Assembly (NCBI GenBank): GCA_025330725.1
Contig: JAIWND010000006.1
Span: forward strand, 1,178,001-1,242,000
Reading direction: 5' to 3'
DNA: 64,000 nucleotides
From: Chlamydoabsidia padenii
Taxonomy: Eukaryota; Mucoromycota; Mucoromycetes; Mucorales; Cunninghamellaceae
Each line of letters starts with the position of its first letter. The first letter of the stretch is position 1. The position numbers and the translations under genes were made by a program. The notes beneath the pieces are model-generated. The model was not told where the DNA came from. It saw nothing but the letters and a program-made list of their open reading frames with translations, and ran no database searches. Below are positions 46,590-58,144 of this stretch, piece after piece.

Positions 46590-47830
46590 CAATTGACAAT
46601 AGGGAAGCTGGATGCACATGGACAAACAAGGGGATTATCTACTTTGATATGGAAGGTAAGGGGTAAAACATTTAAATGGTGGGGTACTGTAGATTAGCTA
46701 GCTTCTCACCCTTTTATAGGATTTTATTGGCGACTGCTTGCTATAGTACCACCTGCGTCAATAAGTTTATGGATAATGGATATTGATTAAATAGGTAACG
46801 AGGGAAGAAAGGTCTGTTTATGACTTGATACTCATCTTTTGGAAACGGATCCCTTTCATAGATCAATGTGGGTTTTGTATCGACTATAAGCTCTATATAT
46901 TATGCAGTTTGTTTCTATTGGTTTTATATTGGCTCCATAATAAACAAAATAGGTAAATATATCACCAGTAAACGCACCATATCTAATTATCTTCTTCTTC
47001 TTTTATGGATCTATGTTCTTGCCCAATTATGGTCTCTATTTACAATATAGAGTGTATCGACAGTAATAGGTAAGGAATCAAAACTAGAATGATAGCAGAA
47101 AAAAAAAAAAAAAAAGTCGATATATTCAATACGATGAATCAAGTGCCCTGTCAATTAACTCTTTAGATATAATAAGAATGATCGCATGGCAGGATTATTC
47201 TTTTACATTCATGCTCAATGACCTTACAAAAGAGAGAAAAAAAAAACATGACAAGGTAAATATATCACTTTTTCTCCTTATTGTTGTCATTTGTATACTT
47301 ACCTTACATTCCTCCTAATTTAATAGACCACTGCTGTTACTTTGCTCCCTTTATCTCTCTGCAAGGGTTTGCCGCCGCGCATTTTACATACTCGTCAATT
47401 AATATCATGGAATCAACACTCTAGGTAACACCAGCATGCACGATGAAGAATGGAACACTTGCCTAATAACAAGAAAACTTATCAACTTATATATAGGACA
47501 CACTAAATGGAACACCAATAAAGATTACTCGGAGGCAACAAACCGGATGATAATATTGAAACCCTTGGAAGTAACTAGTGGGGTGTCCGAATTCCGGGAA
47601 TATTGAATCAGGTCAAACTACTATAGGTAAGGAGAGAGAAAGGAGGGGGGGGTGGAGGGTAGGTGGAGGAATAGATAATGACATAAAGTAAATAAATACT
47701 GACTGATTGGTTTATTTGATTCTCGAATCAATGATCGGCGACTTTAGATAGGATGGTTAGTTTTGGACCATAATGGACTCTTGTTGTGGCGATACGGGGT
47801 ATGATCTGGAACCCAAAGGTAAAAATCACA
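46590..47830 (+). pseudogene. series of exon/intron-like blocks, no intact frame
   Basis: At least six GTAAG/GTAAA...AG segments of 60-90 bp separate short stretches (donors near 46656, 46795, 46953, 47257, 47424, 47631; acceptors near 46719, 46861, 47327, 47749). Open pieces such as DAHGQTRGLSTLIWK and YAVCFYWFYIGSIINKIG cannot be joined without stops. I cannot tell a decayed protein gene from a spliced non-coding RNA. No family recognised. Confidence 0.25.
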
Positions 47831-48051
47831 CTAGTTTTGATGCGAATGGCATACATGGTTAAGTTTGAAAAATACTTGTATTAACATGTTTGTCTCTCCC
47901 CTTTTATCTTTGTCTTGTAGGTATATCTGTATCTGGTGCTTCATTTCTTCAATAGGAATGGGTATTGTAGAATAGTGTAATTGATGTATATAGTGTGGAA
48001 ATAAAATCATGATTGTTACACGACGAATGCTGTGTTGCCCATCGGTAAAAT

Positions 48052-48063
48052 GCGGAATTTGAA
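48052..48063 (+). promoter_or_regulatory. promoter 12-mer upstream of Bni4-like gene
   Basis: GCGGAATTTGAA, 266 bp before the ATG, followed by a T/C-rich leader; the spacing is longer than usual. Confidence 0.45.
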
Positions 48064-48328
48064 AATCCAAAGATCTTATTTTAGATTTTTTTTTTTTCGC
48101 TCTTTCCCCCCCCTCTCTCTCTCTCTCTCTTCTCTTTCTCTTTGTCTTCTCACCAAAACGAAAACACTTTATTTTACGTCAAACTTGGTGTTATTATTTA
48201 TTATCTTACTCATTTATACATTATACCCTCATACTCCTGTATCATAACCTCTTCTCACTATACTTTGAATCAATCTTATACCCTCTTATTAAACCTCTGT
48301 CAAATTCACTCACATTTTATAACATACA

Positions 48329-50371
48329 ATGTCGACCATCACTACTTCTTTTGCACCGACTCTCAACTCAACACCATCACCACTACCAACAACAACGACG
48401 CCAATTTACAAGTCTCAACACGAACCTTTGGTATTAAATGAAGACAATGATGATGATATCTCTTTGGCCAAATGCATGTCTCGCAAGTTACAACTCAATC
48501 AACAAGTAAGTGAAACTAAAAAAAAAAAAAAAAAGTAAACCCTTTACCTCCCTCTTCTTTATCACTTACCATTAGTAGTATTCTACCTTACTTCCTTTCC
48601 CCCCCCCTCTTCCGATGATGGTCCTGACTGTCTCCCTATTTTATTTTTTATACCTTTTTTCGTCCATGCGCTGGTTTTAAAACCCCGCACATGTCCCCTT
48701 TTCCTTATCCATTTGCACCTCCACTCACTTGTTTTAATCTTTTTAGGTAACAGTCATGTATCCTTGCATACCGCCCAACTATATGACACTGCAACAACAA
48801 CAAGCTCTTTGGAAAGCCAATGATCCCATGTATGCCATCAACACTCCAGCAATGAATGACTATCAACATCCTTTCTATGGTCAGAATCTCTCCTATGGTC
48901 ATTATCAACAACAATCCATGCTACAACAGCAACAGCAACTGGCTTTTATGGGATACAATGGTTTGTCACGCAATTCTCCTCAACATAGAACCAATCATCG
49001 ATCTTCTGTACCCAAATCAAGGTCAGCTCCGATGGACTCGCCTCCCGATCCTAAAATTAAAATACCATCATCATCAACATCCTCCTCACTTGCATCATCC
49101 ACTCATCATATCAGGTCTTCCACTCACAACAGCTCATCAACATCATCATTACACTCTGAAAGTACAAGAAAGAAGGGGTATCAACATCAAATACGGCGGC
49201 AACAACAACAACAACAACAACAGCAACGATCTAGCTCACCGGTACCTTCTTTGGTGGATGACTCTGGTACATGGAGATCGTCTATTTATTCTCACAATTC
49301 TACAGCTTCCTCTTCGGTCAAAACTACATCTGAAACAACAAGTTTTACCAATGCACCTATACACTCTTCGGCAGCATCCATCTCATCCTCCATGTCAAAA
49401 ACTGATAACAACAATAATAAACGATCTTTATCAAAACGTATAAAAGGTGTATTTGCAGGATCCAAGCAGCAAAATTCCTCTCTACGAAGATCTCCTTCAA
49501 TGGTCTCATGTGCCTCTTCTGTGATGACAACGAATACCATGTCTAGTGGTTACAATGGTGGCTTCTCAAGATCTTCATGGACAAGTCTATTCCGGAAATC
49601 GTCAAAATCTGAAAAAATATCGACAAATCAAAGAGACTCATCAGTACATGCGGAAACTCCAACTACTCAACAAAAAGGTAAAACAGTAGAAAAAAAAAAG
49701 GGGGGGGAAGGGGGTCTTTTTACTAATATCTTTCTGTTTTGATACATTCAGTTGTGGTACCTTTAGATTCTCCTGCATCATCAATCTCGAGCAAATCTTA
49801 CCGCCATTCGTCTTCTTCTTCATCACGACAAGAAAATGGTTATATTGGTGATCTTCCATCACCTGCACCTTCAACCACCGCTGACTCTCCTTCCAAGCAA
49901 CATCACCGGTCTCATGATGGTAAAACTAGGCAACAAATACGATCTTCACCTATAATGGATGGACAACAAGACTATTTTGGTCTACCATCGTCTCGGCATT
50001 TACCTCGAAACCACTCCTCATCATTCCTTCAACATGGATCTCCTGTTTTACGACCTTCGTTAAACAACAACTACAATAACAACAGTAATTCCACCCTTGT
50101 ATCTGAAGATGATGATATCTCGGCATGTATGATGGATGGTATGAAACCACGTTCCAGGAAAACTGGCTCGAAAATACAATTCACAACCACCATTCAAGTC
50201 CATGATACCTTTGGATCTCAGGATTATGACCGACGATGCGATACTCAAGTTACTTGTCAACGATTGACTCCTGTTTTGGCCTTACAAATTAAGAAAGAAC
50301 TCAATGAATTCAAGCTAAACGAAATGGTCGTCCATCCCTCTAGTCGGCAATATACCCAGTTTTTTTTATAA
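48329..50371 (+). CDS. Bni4/Afr1-like protein phosphatase 1 scaffold
   Basis: A 575-residue, mostly disordered protein from exons 48329-48505, 48747-49677 and 49752-50371. It is rich in Ser, Gln and Asn, with two Gln tracts and a basic patch (KRSLSKRIKGVFAG, SLFRKSSKSEK). The only folded-looking part is the C-terminus: KIQFTTTIQVHDTF, then EYDRR-like DYDRR, TCQRLTPVLALQIKKELN.FKLNEM.VH, and a final TQFF. This matches the conserved end of yeast Bni4 and relatives, where an RVxF-type motif (here KIQF) binds PP1/Glc7 and localises chitin synthesis at the bud neck. The role here, cell-wall or septum targeting of PP1, is inferred. Confidence 0.78.
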
Positions 50372-50751
50372 TCACCCCCTCCCTTTAGTGTAGTACCAGT
50401 TTTTTTTTTATCCATTTCTTTTTGTCTTTCTTTAGTTATTAGTTATACTCCATTACCAAAAATAAAAACCTTTATCTTCTGTATTGTCTTGTGCTGTCAT
50501 TAGAATATCTATGGCAAGGATGGGTGGGAAAAAAGTACTCATGGACTGATTTTGGATCTTCTTTATTATACTGTATGCACACTGGATACATAATGATATG
50601 CATTAATGCTTCAAGTTTTTTGACAGGTGGCATATAGTCATGAGACTTGATGCATACATCACATCCTTTCCTTTAAAAGATGTGTATGCATCACTCTGAC
50701 TGAAGGATATACTACAAAAAGTCAAGAAAAAAGAGCTGGAATGGTATCGAA

Positions 50752-50763
50752 GCGGGATTTCAA
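50752..50763 (+). promoter_or_regulatory. 12-mer GCGGGATTTCAA
   Basis: Matches the nine-base core exactly, but no start of a recognised gene lies within 1 kb on either side. Confidence 0.35.
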
Positions 50764-51239
50764 ATGTTTTTTTTCATGCAAAAGCAAACTCAGCTTAAAC
50801 TGGTGATGGCATCATTCTAGCTCTGTCTATTTTTTTTTTCTCAAAGCCAATCACTTGATTGATAAAACAAATAGAAGGGATAGATTAATGTGTAAGCAAC
50901 CAAAACCTTGTGATGATTGTCTAACCTTTGGGAGCAATGCTGATCACAAGAGAAAGAAAAACGATATACTATTCATAAACACAAGATTCATTCTTTCACC
51001 GATACTAGAGCATTGATGCCTTTTTATGCTTAAAGCATTAACATTGGAATGGGACATATCGTTTTGATCTTGATGGACTTGGAAACAGTATCCCATTAAT
51101 TTAAAATCCCGACGGCACTCTTCACTATTTCAGCCCCGCTTGTTCCTTTTCCTCTCTTTTCCTTCTTTTTCTCATTGTACTCTTCTTATGGTGGCATGCT
51201 GCTACCTTATATCTACTGGGATCTTAGCACACCCTTAAA

Positions 51240-51840
51240 CAAAATGGTGGTGCATCAACACAGTAGGACCTCAAAGACGAATATGAACTTTGGATGGATC
51301 GACTATGATTAGTAAAGGCATGGATGGACACGCTTTCTTTGACAACCTATTGATTAAACGACACAACAGCCATTCAGCTCGAAAATCTTTGCTCTGGCAG
51401 TATTCGGTTTGATATAATCACTGGTGATATTGATGGCGTTCCCTTACCGTTGGATTGGCATCTAAAAAACCGACGACACTCAATATATTTCTTTCAATAG
51501 ACGGAACAGGTAAACTTTTTTGGACAACTTGTTAACATTCTATATTTTAAACCCATTGCTTTTACTCTCTCTGCCCCTTTGATATAACTAGGAAATACCT
51601 CATTACTACAGCAAGCATGTTACCAGACCGTGACAGGTGGAATCGGTGCTGGCAAGAACTTTAACAAGGCTTCCCTATACACCTTTGGCGACCATTATAT
51701 TGAATACGGATTGGGTCTGAATCCATTATCAGCGTCTACAAACCCAACTTGGTGTATTGACTGCGCTCGAAATTCACACTATACTATCATATGCAACAAT
51801 TTTTTTTTTCTATATTCCGAAACCACCACCAAAAGGTAAT
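51240..51840 (+). pseudogene. coding-like fragments upstream of transketolase
   Basis: One frame reads NDTTAIQLENLCSGSIRFDI...DGVPLPLDWHLKNRR at about 51358-51500 before TAG. After an intron-like gap (GTAAAC donor near 51510, CTAG near 51590), a second reads QTVTGGIGAGKNFNKASLYT...GDHYIEYGLGLNPLSAS to about 51830. Both look like ordinary globular coding sequence and CT-rich DNA at 51140-51190 follows a promoter-type 12-mer, but no continuous frame exists. No family recognised. Confidence 0.35.
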
Positions 51841-51940
51841 ATCAAACCCCTCCCTAAAAAGTCATATTTAAACGCACGTTGTCTCAACTCACATTTTTCT
51901 TTTCTCTCATTTTAGACATTTAATCTCACAATAAACAATA

Positions 51941-54383
51941 ATGGGACAACAAGATCAAAACATCGATAGTCTTTGTATTAACACCATCCGTACTTTGGCG
52001 GCAGATGTCGTTCGTGGTGCAAACTCTGGTCATCCTGGTGCTCCTATGGGTTGTGCTCCAATGGCCCATGTATTATTCAAGGAATTCATGATTGCTAATC
52101 CTCAAGATTCACACTGGCTAAATCGGGATCGCTTCGTTTTGTCTAATGGACATGCTTGCGCTCTTCAATACATCCTCCTCCATTTAATGGGCTACCAATT
52201 GACAATGGATGATCTCAAACAATTCCGTCATGTCAATAGCAAGTAAGTTGATGAACAAAACAGGCTCTATTGAAATGATAAACTAATTTTTTTTTCCTTT
52301 CATTAGAACCCCCGGTCATCCTGAACGAGGTCATACTGATGGTATTGAAGTCACTACCGGTCCTTTGGGTCAAGGTATCTCGAACGCTGTAGGTTTGGCC
52401 ATTGCTGAAGAACATATGGCTGCCACTTTTAACAAACCTGGTTTCGAACTATTCAACAATCATACTTATGTGATTCTCGGTGATGGTTGTCTTCAAGAAG
52501 GTGTACAATCCGAAGCATGCTCTTTGGCTGGGTAAAGTATAAAAAGAAAAAAAAGATTATGCAAGGGTAATTATTGAAATCCCGCTTTTTTTTTTTTCCT
52601 TTCTTTCTTTCCTTTACATGTAGTCATCTTCAACTTGGGAAACTGATTGCTATTTATGATGACAATCATATCACTATTGATGGTGATACCGCCATATCTT
52701 TTACTGAAGATAGCATGAAGCGATTTGAAGCTTATGGCTGGCACGTCCAAATAATTCCAAATGGTGACACTGATCTTCAAGGAATCCACAAGGCGATCGA
52801 AGCGGCGAAAAAGGTGACCGACAAACCATCCATCATCAAACTTCAAACCACCATCGGTAAAATGACATTGATAACACCAAATCATATAATGTCAACTAAT
52901 TTTTTTTCCCGTCATTTATACAGGCTATGGTTCTATCCATCAAGGCGAAGAAAAAGTGCATGGCTCTCCTTTGTCAGGTAAGATCTCAGATACCTTTAAT
53001 AGATAATCCAATAATAATAACCTGACTTTAAAATCTCTCCCTCTCTCTCTCCCTCTTTCTAGAGGACGATATCAAACAACTCAAGGAAAAGTTTGGCTTC
53101 AACCCTGATGAAAAGTATGTTGTCCCCCAAAGTGTCTACGACATATATCACAAGATTGGTGAAAAAGGTGCCAAGGCCTCGAAGGAATGGGACGCTCTTT
53201 TGGAACAATATTGCAACAAGTATCCTGAATTGGGTGCTGATTTGAAGCGACGACAAAAGGGTGATCTACCAAAAGGATGGGAGGCTGTTTTACCTCGATA
53301 CACTGCCAGTGATAAAGCCAATGCGACTCGAAAATTGTCAGAAGCGACATTGGATGCCTTGGCGAATGCGATTCCAGAACTCATGGGTGGCTCGGCTGAT
53401 TTAACTGGGTCTAACAATACTCGGTGGAAGAATGCTGTGGATTTCCAACCTCCTAGTACGAAACTCGGTGATTACTCTGGTCGGTATATTCGTTATGGTG
53501 TGCGTGAACATGGTATGAGCGCAATCATGAATGGTATTGCTGCTTATCAAGGTATTATCCCTTATTCTGGTACCTTTTTAAACTTTTTGACGTAAGTGAT
53601 CTAGAACAACCTAATGATAATGATACTAACCAAAACACTTTTGTGATTCATAACCAAAATAGATATGCCTGGGGTGCTGCTCGTTTATCTGCCTTATCCA
53701 AGACCCGAGTGATTTATGTCATGACACACGACTCTATTGGTCTCGGTGAAGACGGCCCGACTCATCAACCTATTGAAACACTCGCCTTGACTCGTGCGAC
53801 ACCCAACATGCTCACTCTTCGACCTGCCGATGGTAATGAAACCTCTGGAGCGTACATGGTTGCTTTGGAACGATCAGATGGTCCTTCCGTGCTCTCCCTC
53901 ACTCGTCAAAATTTACCCCAACTCGAAGGAAGTTCGATTGAGGCGGTGCGCAAAGGTGGTTATGTCCTCGAACCCGAATCGGATGCAAACCCTGATCTCA
54001 TCTTGGTGGCCACTGGATCCGAAGTCTCGATTGCGTTGGAAGGTGCCAAGCAACTTCGACAGAAAGGATTCAAGGTCCGACTGGTGTCCATGCCATGTAC
54101 TGAACTCTTTGATGAACAATCCCGTGATTATCGTGCCACTGTCCTCGTCAAAGGTGTCCCGGTGGTCTCGGTGGAAGCTCTATCTACCTTTGGTTGGCAA
54201 AAGTACTCTCATGCCCAAGTCGGTATGTCCACCTTTGGCAGCTCCGGTCAGTACACTGACGTTTATGACTTTTTCAAGATCACACCTGAACATGTGGCGG
54301 AAATTGGTGAACAGTGTGTGCAATTCTTCAAGAAGGAAGGTTATGTCCCGGAATTGTTCCCGCAATTCGCTCCTGCTCTTTAG
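51941..54383 (+). CDS. TKL1: transketolase
   Basis: Thiamine-diphosphate enzyme of the non-oxidative pentose phosphate pathway, moving two-carbon units between sugar phosphates in the cytosol. It has 687 residues from exons 51941-52242, 52307-52531, 52624-52856, 52924-52977, 53063-53591 and 53663-54383, about the family length. Seen motifs are [37 protein letters not shown], the ThDP/metal motif GDGCLQEG...[34 protein letters not shown] and the second signature [17 protein letters not shown]. The C-terminal domain follows normally. The start is the only ATG at the head of the conserved region. AATAAA lies at about 54452. Confidence 0.97.
52574..52585 (+). promoter_or_regulatory. 12-mer variant TTGAAATCCCGC in transketolase intron
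   Basis: Lies in the second intron (52532-52623), directly before its polypyrimidine tract. The core AAATCCCGC is exact. It may be coincidence or an internal promoter. Confidence 0.25.
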
Positions 54384-54969
54384 GTTGGCCCCAACTCTTA
54401 TGGTTTAGTTTATATAGTTTGTTTTAATTTAGTAATATTATCTGTTTATCAATAAAGTGTCTGTTTATGACATACACATTTGGATGTCTCTGTAAATTCA
54501 AATCCCGCCATTTATGCATATGCAAAAGATAAACGCCAACTCAAGTAAAATTATTTAGTGGAATAAATGATATTAATGCGGCTTTAATAAAAGAGAAGCG
54601 TATTGAACCATAAACAACATTAGATAACTGATCTGTCCTCCCCGGAGAATAGATTCTTTTTGCACGCCCTGATTATTTTGAGGCATAAAGATTAAGAGAC
54701 GGCCCTAGACATCATAGCAAAGACAACACAGTATGTAAAATTGATTTTAAAAACATGTATTTTTATTAACTTGACAATATAATTATAAATAGCTTTGTTA
54801 ATGACCCTATCCTACGATAAAGTAAAAAATCAAATAGATAAAAAACAAGAGACTAGCACTTTCGTACTAGATGACCCCCCTACTATCTATAACTATTAAA
54901 GTTTTTTTAAACAAGAATACACCCAACTATCCTATACTAATAATATATCTATAACTAAATGTTTTATTT
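54384..54969. other. convergent 3' region of transketolase and SRP19
   Basis: 586 bp of AT-rich DNA between two convergent genes. It holds polyadenylation signals and an exact TTCAAATCCCGC at 54497-54508 that cannot be the promoter of either neighbour. No ORF or RNA recognised. Confidence 0.6.
54497..54508 (-). promoter_or_regulatory. full 12-mer in a convergent intergenic region
   Basis: TTCAAATCCCGC, the exact consensus, followed by ATGCATATGCAAA. No gene start is nearby. Confidence 0.35.
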
Positions 54970-56015
54970 TTATCCACGGACGTATTTGACCTTTTGTTTC
55001 TTAGGCATGACAGGTTTGACAGGTTGTTGTTGAGCAGCAGCTTGAGCATTCATTTCGGCAAGAGTAGGTAGACCTTGGGCTTTTCGTTGTTCATCAGCCA
55101 ATGCTTCGACTTCAGCCAAAGTGGTCATAGGTGACAAGACGTGTTTGGGTACCTCGTTCTTTTGTACTTGAGGTAGTCGTTCAGCAATCGCATGGAAAAG
55201 TTGTTTCCCTATAAAACACACACATCAAAGAATAAAGATTAGTGTCGAATGACGATGACGATGATGATATAGGTGTTATTACTTGATGTGATTTGATTGT
55301 TGACAAAAAAGTTGCTGTTCTTGGTCTTCATCTGAATACGTACACGACCAGGATTGGCCCAATCACGAGGATGACGTTTGCTCTAAAAAAGAGAAAGGGA
55401 GAAGGTTAGTTTGGGTACTTTTTTTTTCAAGATGACATTTTACCTCGTAGACTACCACAAAACCAAGTTGGTTGGCTGCTAAAGCAATATGGTACGCATG
55501 AGGATTCTTGGCCGCCTTTTCCTTGATCACCTTTCGTCCTTCATTCACCGACTTGTCAACGTCAATGTAACAAGGATAGACACATACCCAACTAGAATTA
55601 ATATATATATATATATATATATATAAAGAAAGAGAGAGGTTAATTATTCTATCAATCTTTCTATTTAAATGACTTACTCTTTGTATTCAGCTGGATCCAA
55701 GCGTTGGACACCATTAGGACCCGAGGCCACAGTAACATGAGAAGGGACAGAAGCTGCAGCTGAGGCCATACCAGGCATACCAGGCATGCCACCCAAGGCC
55801 GACATATCTGGCATTCCACCACCAGCTTGTAATTGTTGCATCATACGTTGAAGTTCGTTCATATTAGGCATACCCTGTTGTTGTCCTCTAGATGATGAAG
55901 GGCCAGCATTGTTGTTGTTGGGTAAAGGGAAATCCATATTGTCAATATCATCTTCATCTTCATCCATAAACACAGGATTCTGTGCGTTTTCCTTGAGCTT
56001 TTTAAGCATCGACAT
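54970..56015 (-). CDS. signal recognition particle subunit SRP19 (Sec65)
   Basis: RNA-binding SRP subunit that docks on 7SL RNA helices and primes SRP54 binding. It has 274 residues from exons 56015-55678, 55591-55444, 55382-55283 and 55208-54970. An N-terminal disordered region rich in Met/Gly/Pro (GGMPGMPGM) precedes the SRP19 domain: WVCVYPCYIDVDKSVNEGRKV, then VVYESKRHPRDWANPGRVRIQ. The final exon ends in a basic tail (PKKQKVKYVRG), as in yeast Sec65. It is longer than animal SRP19 (144) because of the N-terminal extension, which fungal Sec65 proteins also have. Confidence 0.95.
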
Positions 56016-56107
56016 TGTTGTTGTTGTTATAAAAATAAAAATAAAGTGGAGAAAGAGGAGAAAAAAAAATGTCTCCCGTACCCAATGTTTTGGATCCAGC
56101 GGTCTGA

Positions 56108-56119
56108 GCGGGATTTGAA
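56108..56119 (+). promoter_or_regulatory. promoter 12-mer shared by SRP19 and MAT1
   Basis: An exact GCGGGATTTGAA in the 179-bp divergent promoter, 93 bp from the SRP19 start and 76 bp from the MAT1 start. Confidence 0.6.
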
Positions 56120-56194
56120 ATTGATTTGAATGATTTCAAAGAATAGATTTTTTTTTTTTCTTGTCACTCTTCTTCCCATTATAATATAGAAACC

Positions 56195-57685
56195 ATGAAC
56201 ACACTCCGTAGTCAAACCCTTATGATTGGAAGGACGGGGTCCTCCGTAGTATCTTATCAAGTAAGTATGGACAAGTTGCTTAAACCAAACAGATGAACTC
56301 ACTTGTTTATCATGATTTGTTATTATTACAGGAAGAGGATGCGCAGTGTCCAGTTTGCAAAAGTGACAAGTATCTAACACCCAACTTGAAACTACTTGTC
56401 TCTCCTTGCTTCCATAAAATGTAAGTATAAAACCTCTAATAGTATTAATAACATTCTACTGATCATTTATCTTGTATGGTTGTAGGTGTGAATCCTGTAT
56501 TGATCGATTGTTTGGCTCTGGTCCTGCTCCTTGTCCCATGTGTCAATTGGTGTTGAGGCGAAACCAATTCATGTCACAAATCTTTGAAGATCTTACTGTG
56601 GAAAAAGAAGTACGGATACGGAAACGGGTGGCTAAAGTGTAAGTGACAAAAAATGATTTTTAGGGGGGGGGGACGGTATTAACTTTTTTTATTATTATTA
56701 TATATATATATGACAATGATTGTAGTTTCAACAAACGACCAGAAGATTTCCCCAGCTTGCGGTCATACAATGACTTTTTGGAGGAGGTGGAAGATATTAG
56801 TAAGTAGGATCTTATATATGTGAAGGTTGGTACTAAAGTGCTTCTTTTTTTAATTAGCATTCAATTTGATGAATGACGTTGATGTGGCGGAAACTGAAGC
56901 AAAGATCGATGCCTACGAAGCAGAAAACAAGGATAGTATAGCAGCAAATCAAGCCAGAATTGTATGTAATCAATATATAAAGGGGAGGGGGGATTAAACT
57001 TACTAACAATGATTACAATTTGATAGGCAAACGAAGCGCGATTCCATACATACCAAGAAGAATTACAGAAACAAGAAAAGGAACATCGACGAGAAGAATA
57101 CATGCAACAACTAGAACAGGAACGACGACAAAAAGAACAAGAAAAGACAGATTTGATCAAGGAACTGGTAAGTCAGAAAAGAAAAAGATGAAGACTCTCA
57201 CCCCTCCAACTCAAAACCATGTTTGATAGGCATCCACTAACAAATCAGCACAATCCATCTTGGCTACCAGGCAATCAGCTGCACTTAAACGATCATCAGC
57301 ATTACGACAACAAACGGATTCACCTCAAACGACATCATCACCAGGACGATTGGGTATTCCTTCTTGGATCACTTCATCAATGGATACCGATTCAGATACA
57401 TTAGATCTAGCTGCACAACACTTTGATCCTTACGATCTACAATATACCTACCCATCTGGATTTACTGTACGCTCTGATTATGTGGACCCGTAAGTAACAA
57501 TGGATTGTCAATTGGAGTGTTTGAAACTCATTTTCCCTTCCCCTCCTTTTATATATAGATCGACGGATTACCTGACCAACAACAAAATGGCTCGAGCTGG
57601 GGGTTATTCTGCTAGATATGCTCATCAGCGGGCATTGAATGATGCGTTTACTGGTCTGGCCTGTCTCACTGTCCATGAATCATAA
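56195..57685 (+). CDS. TFB3: TFIIH/CAK subunit MAT1 (Tfb3)
   Basis: RING-finger assembly factor of the CDK-activating kinase, linking CDK7/cyclin H to core TFIIH. It has 337 residues from exons 56195-56260, 56332-56420, 56486-56638, 56726-56799, 56858-56961, 57027-57167, 57230-57489 and 57559-57685. The C3HC4 RING begins at CPVC (residues 28-31), continues through [16 protein letters not shown] and ends [30 protein letters not shown] and [24 protein letters not shown] are MAT1 family blocks. A long charged coiled coil ([22 protein letters not shown]) follows, then a disordered linker and a hydrophobic C-terminal helix that would contact CDK7/cyclin H. Confidence 0.96.
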
Positions 57686-58144
57686 TGGCACTCTAGTATA
57701 TTGTTTACACTTGTCCCCTCCACCCCCTTTTTTTAAAATAAATAAAACCTTTTTATTTTTACTTTTACTTGATTCCACTTGTCTTTCCTTTTCATGCAGC
57801 TGTCTTGGGATAAAATGGAACGATATACCCCGCCTTTTCCCTGCCCATTTTATTCTCCTTTACATGTACAACACAACAAAACACTACTGGCACTTGTTTC
57901 ATCATGACAATGTTTGATTTAGACGGGCGTTTCAAAATAAAGTGGGGATTGTCGGGATTTGAAAAATTATGCCACCTGTGTGTAACTATTTAGACCAGAT
58001 CATAAACTTTTCAATTTTCCCGCTATTTCTTTCTTTCTTTCTTTCTTATATTCCATCCTCTCTCTCTCTCTTATATATATATACATCTTTTTCTTTTTCT
58101 TCCTATAGATTCATTGTACATCTTCTCAATTTATATAATAAACC
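57686..58144. other. MAT1 3' flank and promoter of zinc-knuckle gene
   Basis: AAATAAATAAAA signals near 57735-57747, a promoter-type TCGGGATTTGAA at 57952-57963, a TTTC microsatellite at 58027-58046 and a CT/TA repeat leader (58059-58085). Confidence 0.55.
57952..57963 (+). promoter_or_regulatory. promoter 12-mer upstream of zinc-knuckle gene
   Basis: TCGGGATTTGAA, 182 bp before the ATG; one mismatch to the consensus. Confidence 0.45.

Larger units (their letters stand above)
45962..48328. other. 2.4 kb without an intact gene
   Basis: Includes the Aurora 3' flank, a decayed-looking intron-rich stretch (46590-47830, listed separately), an A-run at 47100-47115, a G-rich run near 47645, and the Bni4-like gene's leader (48052-48328), which has the promoter 12-mer and a CT microsatellite at 48105-48130. 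Confidence 0.55.
50372..51940. other. 1.6 kb between Bni4-like gene and transketolase
   Basis: Bni4-like 3' flank (AATAAAA near 50460), two promoter-type elements (GCGGGATTTCAA at 50752-50763; TTAAAATCCCGA at 51101-51112), coding-like fragments at 51240-51840 and the transketolase leader. No intact gene recognised. Confidence 0.5.
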
